A stretch of DNA of 64,000 nucleotides, taken from Pyrus communis (lineage: Eukaryota; Streptophyta; Magnoliopsida; Rosales; Rosaceae). The stretch spans positions 21,383,460 to 21,447,459 of the forward strand of contig NC_084819.1 in NCBI RefSeq assembly GCF_963583255.1, in the 5' to 3' direction. A model generated the notes under the pieces. It searched no databases. It had not been told where the DNA came from and saw nothing but the letters and a program-made list of their open reading frames with translations. Made by a program: the position numbers and the translations under genes. Shown one piece after another: positions 54,537 to 64,000 of the stretch (within the stretch, counting starts at the first letter, position 1; the number at the start of each line of letters is the position of its first letter).

Positions 54537-56722
54537 CCTATGCATATATATGATACATGTAGCAACCAAATTATTGCCAGTTAATGAATTGAATTTTGGA
54601 TTTCGACGAAGTAAATAAACTTAGAATTTTGATAAAACGTCGGAATTTCTAAATTGAAATACATCAATCCCCTTATTCACGTTTGAGGGCAAACGACAGT
54701 GGATTTTAATAGAAATCATGTAACAATACAATCTTCAAATAGGGTATCCTGGATAAACCTTAGTCACTTGAATTGCTTGAAAATTGATTGGAAAAAGCGA
54801 AAAATTAATTTAAAGAAGAAATTTCTAGGCATCATGTAGCAAGCAATCGAACAAAATAACACTATCCCAAGTAATGAAAAATAAATAGAAACAAACATGA
54901 TAAATTAATCCATTAATCTGGAATTTAGTTTTCCCCTAACAAAACATAGTCAAGAACCTCAGCAAATTAACTAAAATAATCTTAAACGTAAGATCTAATT
55001 ACCTGATCGATCAGTACGAGCTACTACTTTGCTTGACTTGGTTTCATGGTAAATCCAGGCAACAGTAAATTTAAATCTAATTGGAATTTTATAATTACCA
55101 CCACAAAGCTCTTCGGCTGAAGTGAAAGCATAGGAGGAACCCTAATAAAAATAACTCGTAGTCGATGGAGAGGAAGGGTTTATAGCAGACGGCGGATGAA
55201 GTCTGCTTGCGACACGCGTTGATAAATTCTGCATGCGACATGCAGACGGATAGGATCATATAATTGTCCTCAACGTGGCTGCAGAAAGCACCGCCACCTG
55301 CACCTCCACCTCTGACTAGGCAAAAAAATACCCCCATATACTAGTTAACTCCTTCCACATAATATGTTAGGACGAATCGTTATGTCACCTGAATTTCTGA
55401 AACTGTTCGGTCCTTGAACGCCCTTAATTTTGTCTCTGTTTTGAGAATTGCTTATATAACAAGGACCTATTGAAGACTGTTTCTACTACGAATATGTAGC
55501 AATATTACTAAAAATGTAACTATTTTAAGAAGAAGCATGTAACAAGTATTTCATAAAACCCCTCTTACGATGTGAAATACTTGAATTTTTTCCTACTAAA
55601 AACAAGCCAATAGTGAGGAACGTTTTTATTGGGTTTTTTGGTTGCACGATTTTGGAGACGACCAAAGATGCTTTTACAACAATAACTGCTTTTACGTTTT
55701 TCTGCTATACGCAGTTGTTTTTTTCTTTTCCAAATGATGATATCTTATATGCAGTTGGAAGCGTGTTTAATTGTTATAAAAAAATTTAACACTTACAAAA
55801 GTCAATTTCAAACAAGTTCTAAACTTGAATGGTTTGGAGGTGCTTTTAAAATGATTGAAAGCACTTTTAATTATTTGGAACAAATTCTTAGTAAATGGAA
55901 GTGAATCTTGGAAAAACACTTGAAGTACATCTTGCATGAAGCACATAATGGTGCTTATTGCATGAAACACTTTAAGTGCTTTTGAAATATTAAACTATTT
56001 TCATTAAAAACACTTTCAATTATTTCAAAAACACTTTGAAACGAGGCAACGCCATTTAGTCTCAAGGCCATGGCTAGTATTGGGCTTTGGTTGCAAAGTT
56101 TTGGAAACAATATCTAAGCCCATGATAGTCTTTTCGGTGGAAGGCTCATGATTGTCATTAAACTTTTTGGCTTGGCCTGACTTTAGTTATATTAATTGAA
56201 ATTCTGAGAGGTTTTAAAAGGTTTTGATGAAGTTTAGCTGATAGGAGAAATTTCACATAAAACTTTGATATCTCAAAATTTCGTGAATGTTAAATGCAGT
56301 ACGAATTTTCTCAGTTGTCTTTAATTTCTTAATTTCATAATTTTTTTTTAAAATTAATTCCTAATTGAAAATACTTAATATTATAAATTTCTTTAAACTT
56401 CTAATCTAATAGACTTTAAATTTTTAAAAATTACTTCAAACTTAAATTACATACTTTTAATTTATTAAAAAAAAAAAATTCTCAAAGTTCCAATCAAATA
56501 CAATTACAGATAAAAGACGTAAATATTTATATTTTCGTTTTATTTCGCAGGGACCAGGTTCCAAGTTCCAAGATCCAAGTTCCAACTGACCGAATAACGC
56601 ATCTGCAACACAACCGATAGCTGCTACACACAGTATCACCAAAACCCTAAAAAGCTTCCTCTTCACCTCCGTCGCACTGCTGCGCGAGGCCCTCTCGAAC
56701 ATCCGGCTTCTCCGATATAAAC
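54537..56722. other. Divergent intergenic region, hairpin-protein gene to eIF3b
   Basis: Contains the probable 5' untranslated exon and promoter of the acidic protein gene (roughly 55000-55350), a MITE-like segment at 55790-56045, AT-rich DNA related to the 8291 element near 56190-56470, and from about 56540 the eIF3b promoter and leader. No coding sequence is supported. Confidence 0.55.
55790..56045. mobile_element. MITE-like segment, AAGCACTTTT family (copy 3)
   Basis: Terminal phrases such as GGAGGTGCTTTTAAAATGAT and ATTTCAAAAACACTTTGAAA are loosely inverted, and CACTTGAAG/CACTTTAAGTGC repeats lie within. It is the clearest of three related segments in the window. Confidence 0.5.
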
Positions 56723-59700
56723 ATGGCGGACATCATGACGTACAATGACATAGAGGCGACGGCGGCCCGAATCGGAATCGACCTCTCGCAGCTCGACCTC
56801 GATTCCATCCGCCTCCCTGCCGGCGAAGACTTTGGCATTATCAGGTAATCCTAGCTCCGACCCAAACCCTGACTTTCCAGAAAATTGATAGCAAGATTCG
56901 TTCTTTCCCAAACCCTATCGTGTTTCCATAAGTTTGATAACGAAAGTGGTTACGCAGAAATTTTGTGTATTAGAAGCATGATTTGAGTATTTTTTTAATT
57001 AATTAAATGGTTGCGTAGTGATGATGAGGATATATACAATGTGGACAATTCGGAGTTGGACGCAGGGTTTAGCAACATAATTGTTGTTGATAACCTCCCT
57101 GTTGTTCCTTTGGAAAAGTTTGAGAAGCTCGAAAACGTCATACGTAAAATCTATAGTCAGATTGGTGTGATCAAAGACGACGGCTTTTGGATGCCTCTGG
57201 ACCCCGAAACCAATAAAACCTTGGGTTACTGCTTCCTTGAGTTTAATACCCCTCAGGTATCTTTTCTCTCATAAATGACAAATTGTGTGTGTATTGTGTT
57301 TCCAATGAAATTTCGCAGATTGATAGATACGCGTGATGAATAATCATCACTTGGGTCCCAAACTATGTCTCTGTGTGTGAACGATTGATATGTAACCTTG
57401 CATTGTTGTGATTATAGGAAGCTGAGCTTGCCAAAGAGAGGACTCATGGATACAAGCTGGATCGATCACATATTTTTGTTGTCAACATGTTTAACGACTT
57501 TGATCGGTTCATGAGTGTTCCGGATCAATGGGCCCCTCCAGAAAGTAAACCGTATACTCCGGGGGTAATTATGCTCTAATCAATCAAAATTTTTGGACAT
57601 TCTGAAATGGAAATAAGCTCTGGTATTTATTATGTTATCTTCTTGGGCATCATTACAGGAAAACCTACAACAGTGGCTAACCGACGAAAAGGCCAGGGAC
57701 CAGCTGGTCATTCGTTATGGTGCGGACACGGAAGTGCTATGGAACGATGCAAGGCACCTGAAGCCGGAACCGTTCTACAAACGCACTGTAAGTGGATGTC
57801 TATTCCCCTTTACACATTGTTGATGTTTTCCCTCTTAATGGTCACCTTCTCTTATATTGAATACTTCAACCGTGAATAATCATATGTATTATCTGTTACA
57901 GTTCTGGACTGAGAGCTTCGTGCAGTGGTCCCCTCTGGGGACTTACCTGGCCACTGTTCATAGGCAGGGTGCTGCAGTCTGGGGAGGCGCCTCCACGTTC
58001 AATCGTCTGATGCGTTATGCTCATTCCCAGGTTGTTTTTGGTTTTTGGTTTCAGTTTTAGTTTGTATCTGTATTTGTTTTTTCTCTCGGTCCTTACCTGT
58101 GACTGTCAACTGCAGGTTCGACTGATTGATTTCTCACCTGGTGAGAAATACTTGGTGACATACAGCAGCCATGAACCAAGCAATCCTCGTGATGCAAATG
58201 TGAGTGAGATTCAATACTTTTTGTGATTTTTCTTTTGCCTTGTTTCTGTTTCTAATGTGAAATTATTTTACAGAGGGTCGTGATAAACATTTTTGATGTG
58301 AGGACCGGAAAAGTAATGAGAGATTTTAAAGGAAGCCCAGATGATTTTGCTATTGGAGGAGCTGGAGGTGTTGCCGGGGTGTCTTGGCCTGTTTTCAAGT
58401 AAGTTTATATGACGCAAATGTGAATTTGAGTGTTAACTGTATTTTAATGCTTTACCTTTTCTTTTAATATTTGCAGATGGGCTGGGGGAAAAGATGACAA
58501 GTACTTTGCCAGGATGGGTAAAAATGTTATTTCTGTATACGAGACGGAAACATTTTCTCTTGTAGACAAAAAGTCAATGAAGGTGGAAAATGTCATGGAC
58601 TTCAGTTGGTCACCAACTGATCCGATTCTTGCACTATTTGTTCCAGAACTGGGTGGTGGCAACCAGCCTGCTAGGGTGTGTATCTTGTTCCATTTTACTT
58701 TCTGTTTTCCTAGATCTGGTCTTTTCTGTTTCCCCTTTTCTGTATTTCACTGTAGGGTAGTTAAACTAATGCTTCATTGATACAAATAGGTGAGTCTTGT
58801 TCAAATCCCTGCTAAGGAGGAGTTGAGGCAGAAGAATCTTTTCAGCGTCAGCGATTGCAAAATGTACTGGCAGAGCAATGGGGAGTATCTAGCTGTTAAA
58901 GTTGACCGCTACACCAAAACAAAGAAAAGTACATACACTGGATTTGAGCTTTTCAGAATCAAGGAGCGGGACATTCCTATCGAAGTCTTGGAATTGGAGA
59001 ATAAGAATGACAAAATTATTGCATTCGCTTGGGAGCCTAAGGGCCACCGGTTCGCAGTAATTCATTGTGATAACACAAATGCGAATAACAACCCAAGGCC
59101 CGACATAAGTTTCTACTCCATGCGAAGTGCTCACAATACTGGGCGTGTTTCAAAGCTCACTACTCTCAAGGGAAAGCAGGCAAATGCCCTTTACTGGTCA
59201 CCTACCGGCCACTTCATTATTCTGGCAGGATTGAAAGGTTTTAATGGACAGCTAGAGTTTTACAATGTAGATGAGCTTGAAACCATGGCCACCGCTGAAC
59301 ATTTCATGGCGACAGATATCGAATGGGATCCGACCGGAAGGTATAATTTTGGATATCTTACTTGTCAGTTGGTTTCTTACTTGCATCTTGATTTTGACAT
59401 GCTAGTTTTGTCTTTCAGATATGTAGCTACTGCAGTGACCTCAGTCCATGAGATGGAGAACGGCTTCAACATCTGGACATTCAATGGCAAGCTACTTTAT
59501 CGGATACTAAAGGATCATTTCTTTCAGGTAATGCCATTATAGAGGAGGCACTGAATCTTATTCTCATGCTCTATATTCTGACATATTACTCAATTTTAAA
59601 AAACTTTAATCATCTCTATTACAATTTACATCAAGGTTCTTACAACAGAAAAAGAAATGAAGGAATTGGGTATAAAATAATTTAGTTTACGAATTCTTTT

Positions 59701-60173
59701 TTCTCATAGTAATGTCGTAGTGTTGTATGCAATGAAGTTTGTGATGATAGATTTGGAAGTACTACATGCCTTTGTGACAATAGATAAATTCTAGTTGTAA
59801 TAGATTCATGCTCTAACTGCATAGCCCTTTGTTGTAGTTCTTATGGCGCCCAAGGCCGCCATCATTCTTGACTCCTGAGAAAGAGGAGGAGATTGCAAAG
59901 AACTTGAAGAAGTACAGCAAGAAGTATGAGGCAGAGGACCAGGATGTTTCAATCTTCTTGAGCGAGCAGGATCGCGAGAAAAGAAGAATGTTGAAGGAGG
60001 AATGGGAGAAGTGGGTGGCTCAGTGGAAGCAGAAGCACGAAGAAGAGAAAGAGGTGAGGAAAAATCTGAGAGACGGAGAAGCAAGTGATGAGGAAGAGGA
60101 GTACGAGGCTAAAGCTATTGAGGTCGAAGAGGTGATAAACCAGGTAGAGGAGGTCGTTGCTTTCGAAGAATGA
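56723..60173 (+). CDS. EIF3B: Translation initiation factor eIF3 subunit b
   Basis: Scaffold subunit of eIF3, which binds the 40S ribosome and organises the initiation complex in the cytosol. Eleven exons join in phase: 56723-56844, 57019-57256, 57418-57564, 57659-57787, 57902-58030, 58116-58199, 58274-58398, 58477-58675, 58790-59340, 59419-59527, 59838-60173, giving 722 residues, the usual plant length. The start is MADIMTYNDIEATAARIGID. An N-terminal RRM runs from about residue 58 (NIIVVDNLPVVP) to about 140. A WD40-like beta-propeller fills about 170-600, with FVQWSPLGTYLATVHRQG, VMDFSWSPTDPILALFVPEL, ALYWSPTGHFIILAGLKG and ATDIEWDPTGRYVATAVTSV. The C-terminal FLWRPRPPSFLTPEKEEEI begins a charged helix that contacts eIF3i and eIF3g in other species. 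Pelota follows in the same direction about 1 kb downstream. Confidence 0.97.
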
Positions 60174-61233
60174 GTGGTGTTCTGATTATAATTTTGGAGC
60201 TTATGAATCTAGATCTTGTCTTTTGAACACTGTATAAGAACTTAATACATCTTTAGATTATGCTTTAGAGCCTTTGGATGAATTTTGATCTTCTTCCATG
60301 TTCTGTTTTTGTTTCTGAATGTGTTTGACCGAAAGCGTTATAATTTGTTTCGGACTTCCAAAGGTTTGTCTACGCTACGTTATTAGTAGTGTTTTATGTT
60401 TCTGTTCCGTTGGAATCTTAGTCCGTTTGATCCTTCGTTGTTGGGTCCTTACAACAAATCTAATGTATCATTAATCCGGTGCACGGCGTGTGCGCAAGTG
60501 ATGAATTTAGCAAAAAACCGTGACAAAATTGATGGATATGTTGACATGAATTGGAAGTTTATGGGCGCTCGAACCCAAACTAAAAGTTTGGAAACCTGTT
60601 GCGTCATTTACTTGAGTATTTACACATTCAAAGAGAGTATTACGCATTCAAAGGGAGTATTACGCATTCAAAGGCAAGTGTTGTAATTCTATTGGGATAA
60701 GGAATTAACCGTATGAGATTCAACCAAATATCTTACCTTGGATATTATCTTATTAGACGAAATCACACCTCAAAATTCACCAAATTTGTTGTTTCTCTGT
60801 GTTTGCCCCAGCTCTCTATTCTCTCTATAATTCATCAGTTAAATCAGGCCTACAACACGTATCATCCAAGATCAACTATACGACACCACTGTTTTTAAGT
60901 TTCTCATTGCTTTAAGACGTTCGTACGAGTTATCAAAGCACAAAAAAGATAGTTTTTGCAAACAAGTTATCAAAGCACAAAAGTGAAAGTTTGTATATAC
61001 GCGTCAAACTGTGATAGGTTGAATCTCGAGCAATAGCACGAGTCTACCGGAACCCCTGTTAAACGACCCAGGAGTCTTTCGCACGTGCACGGGCGCACCA
61101 CTACCGCCACTCAAACCGAAAGCTTCTTACGCTCCTCCTCCTTCGTCTTCCTTCCCCTCGTCGTCGGGACACCCAAAAATCAACACTTTCTCCTTCGAAT
61201 TTATTCGGACAAGTAATCCTGTACAGCGAGGCC
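60174..61233. other. Intergenic, eIF3b to Pelota
   Basis: eIF3b 3' untranslated region probably reaches about 60280. A short direct repeat, CGCATTCAAAGGGAGTATTA-like, occurs at 60641-60675. The Pelota promoter and leader lie in about 61000-61233, which is C-rich at 61040-61170. No gene is supported. Confidence 0.55.
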
Positions 61234-64000
61234 ATGAAGATTGTTCGGAAGGACTATATTCCCGGCGGACCTGGCAGCGTTAAGGTAACTTATGATTGAT
61301 TACTTCATAATTATTACTGTTAATATAGTGATTAGTTTTTGCTGTAAATCTGTAATTTTGATTTGAATTTTGGGTGAATTTTGAATTGGTGGGTGTGGCA
61401 GATGATACCGCTGGATTCCGATGATTTGTGGTATGCTTATAATTTGATTGCTCCGGGAGACACAGTCATGGCTGTCACTGTTAGGTAAAACCCTTTTTTT
61501 TCTCTTAACATTCTGATTTACTGATTAATTGTAGTTCTAATGTGTATTTACTTGTTACAAAACCAGCTGAATTCAAATTTAATAATTTAATTGGAGGAAT
61601 TTGAACTTAATTATTAGCTGCGTTTAATTTGTTTCTAAAAGAAACTTTCGTTTTTTCTTTTTCGATCGAAATTTTTTTCTAGGAGTAAGCTTGAGTGAAA
61701 ACATTAGTGTATTTGTACTTGTGATAACATTGTCTTAGAAATTGTAGGAAGAAAGGACAAGTTTTACTTTGCAATCAGTGCAAGTCGAATGTTTCGATAA
61801 TTCTGAGTGTATTTTTTCTTATATTCGGAGATGGTATACGAATTCTTTTTTATTACGATATGCTCGGGAACCAGTTTGATTGGTCAACATGCATCCATTA
61901 GCAATTTTCATGACAACCGTATGCGTTGTGTAATAGGAAAGTTCTGAGAGAAGCGGCTGCTGGTGGAAGAGATGCAGAGCGCGTGAAGCTGAAGTTAGAA
62001 ATCAAAGTCGAAGAGGTATGGAGAAATTTTTTCTCTAATTATGCTTTTTGTTCGGTGTTATGTACTTATTTTGTATGTTCCTTTTAGGTTGCTGATTATG
62101 ACAAAGTAGGAGCTGTCTTGCGTATACGTGGGAAGAATATCTTGGAGAATGAATATGTAAAGGTGAATGTCGTCTTAAATTGAATTTAATACTGATCAAT
62201 TGACAATTTTCAAGTTCTGCTCTAAGCTTCTCATCTTCCTAATGTAGATAGGAGCATTTCACACTTTGGAGCTTGAGCTGCACCGACCTTTTGTGTTAAG
62301 AAAGGTATGGTTTTTGTTGATCTGCACAAGTTTTTAACAATCCATATTTATTTTTCAGTGAATCTTTTGAGTTTCATGTGATATAAACCTGTTATGCAAT
62401 GCATTGACTTGTGTCGTGCTATGTTGTATGTTTTATAGGATGTCTGGGACTCATTGGCCTTGCACGAACTCCATCAAGCTTCCGGTATATACTCTGTTTT
62501 GCCCCCCACCCTCCTCCTTTTCCCTCTGTTTATATATATTAAGAAAAATAAATAAACTCGTTAGATTCTTAAATTAATGTTACTCCTGTTTCTTGTGATA
62601 TTGACCAATTTCTCTTTGAAATGTTATAATGCAAAACCTCCTCCTTTTTATAGCAATAGAGATTGATGTTTAGGTCTAATACTTACGTGATGCTCCTGTT
62701 TCTACGATTTTCAGATCCTGGTGCAAGTGCTGATCTAGCTGTAATTTTAATGCAAGAAGGATTAGCACATATTCTCCTTGTTGGTAAAAGGTGTGCCTTA
62801 CTTCATTCCCAACATGATTCGTTTAAATGGTGATGAGTGATGGTGATGGTGCGGACCCGTTGTCCATCCCTATACATTACTCATATAGTTATTATTTTAT
62901 ACATTACTCATATGGTTATTATTTTCCTCTCTTTTCTGGTAGTTATTTGCATTAGGATCTTGGTCATATCCTTAAAATGTGTGTTAGGAAAACTGCATGA
63001 CAGATTGGTTAAAATCTCTTCTTTATGAAATTGTGGATTTTGAAAATATTACTCAGAAAAGCTCAAAAGCCAAGATTGTGCACATGCACACTGTTATCCT
63101 GCATTACTTACCATGAACCTGAAATTATGACCTTATGAGACTAATGTTCTTGCAACTATTTCTATCAGTATGACAATTACTCGTTCACGAATAGAAACTT
63201 CGATTCCTCGCAAGCACGGACCTGGGATTGCAGGTTATGAATCGGTACGTTTTTCTTTTAGAATTTGTTTTTTTCTGAAATCAAGTTTTCTGATATTATT
63301 GCATTACTAATATCTTTCCATCTTTTGCAGGCTTTGAATAAATTCTTCGAGAATGTGTTGCAGGTAATTTCAAATTGAGTTTTTCCCGGAAGCTCCTCAC
63401 ACTGTCAAGCATAGCTTGCATCTAATGAGGCAGGTTTCTATATGTGATAGGCTTTCTTGAAGCACGTTGATTTCAGTGTTGTTCGGTGTGCTGTAATTGC
63501 AAGTCCAGGTTTCACAAAGGTGTGATATGACTTTGTATGAGCTTTTGAAACTCATTAGTGTGAAATTGTGAATTGCCTTGAGGCCTTATTTTACTAGTGG
63601 ACTAGCACTACATATAGATCTTTCTTCTTAAATTAGTTACTTGTGGAGTCAGTCTTTACCTGGTCTTACGAACTGACTTATTATATAAAACAGTAAAACA
63701 ATTTATTTGATATTAATTTGCATTCTTATCTGCTTCAGGATCAATTTCATCGTCACCTATTATTGGAGGCAGAAAGAAAACAGCTGAGAACTATTATTGA
63801 GAACAAGTCGCGGATAATTCTTGTGCACACAAGCTCGGGGTACAAGTATGGTCACATATTCAAACTACTACCATATTTGTGTTGTAAATGTTCTGGATTT
63901 CTTGTTCCTGTATCATTTTTATTTTTCAGTGTTCATTTTCCATTGCTGGAGTTGGGGTTACTTTTTAGCAATGAGCCGTGAACACATCATGTTTATAACT
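61234..64000 (+). CDS. PEL1: Pelota (Dom34) ribosome-rescue factor, 5' part
   Basis: Works with Hbs1 to split ribosomes stalled on mRNA in no-go and non-stop decay. Eleven exons are visible and join in phase: 61234-61284, 61402-61484, 61937-62015, 62088-62162, 62248-62304, 62439-62484, 62715-62790, 63169-63244, 63331-63363, 63451-63519, 63739-63845. They encode about 250 of roughly 380 residues; the last visible exon ends in a split codon with a consensus donor and the rest lies beyond the window. The N-terminal domain reads [20 protein letters not shown] and [20 protein letters not shown]; it is the eRF1-like decoding-site domain. The central domain reads [40 protein letters not shown] and [20 protein letters not shown]. 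As in the family, it lacks the GGQ peptide-release motif of eRF1. Confidence 0.95.

Overview
This window is nuclear DNA of a flowering plant. Evidence: genes with many short introns, AT-rich introns and intergenic DNA, two plastid-pathway genes with transit-peptide-like N-termini, a ferrochelatase carrying the plant chlorophyll a/b-binding tail, and plant-type mobile elements (a Cassandra solo LTR, fold-back MITEs, a LINE relic, a piece of plastid 23S rRNA gene). A woody rosid, possibly Rosaceae, is my guess from the style of the repeats; nothing in the sequence proves it. I rebuilt the gene models by joining exons at splice signals and checking that the reading phase closes.

Layout, left to right. 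1-578 (-): start of an unrecognised gene leaving the left edge, with a ~226-bp tandem array upstream. 4125-7896 (-): plastid ferrochelatase, 9 exons. 9849-14733 (+): sterol 3-beta-glucosyltransferase (UGT80 type), 13 exons. 15646-20426 (-): CYP97A carotenoid beta-ring hydroxylase, 16 exons. 21647-25368 (-): an unrecognised 12-exon gene, followed upstream by about 5 kb of repeat-rich DNA (plastid rRNA insert, poly(A) retroposon, fold-back element, tandem repeats). 30141-30415: Cassandra solo LTR. 30655-31545: LINE relic. 32463-39592 (+): BRR2 spliceosomal helicase, 3 coding exons. 40082-42133 (-): intronless rhamnogalacturonan lyase. 43532-44203 (-): small LEA-like protein. 45850-47010 (+): broken wall-associated-kinase-like pseudogene. 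47659-48714 (-): RGP5-type reversibly glycosylated polypeptide. 48827-50087 (-): an 87-residue F-box-like gene ending only 112 bp before RGP5 begins. 52086-54536 (-): an acidic protein with a hydrophobic hairpin. 56723-60173 (+): translation factor eIF3b, 11 exons. 61234 to the right edge (+): Pelota, 11 exons seen, truncated by the window.

The genes do not form one pathway. Two act in plastids (haem synthesis, carotenoid hydroxylation), two concern the cell wall (RG lyase, RGP5), and three are core RNA or translation machinery (BRR2, eIF3b, Pelota).

I found no clearly new multi-gene system. The best leads are: the tight same-strand F-box-like/RGP5 pair, which could be one dicistronic transcript; a 120-nt in-frame segment with splice-like ends that encodes the only membrane span of the sterol glucosyltransferase (possible exitron); two GC-AG introns; duplicated scraps of the BRR2 3' end and of the RG-lyase 5' region that record local rearrangement; and two well-formed genes of unknown function.
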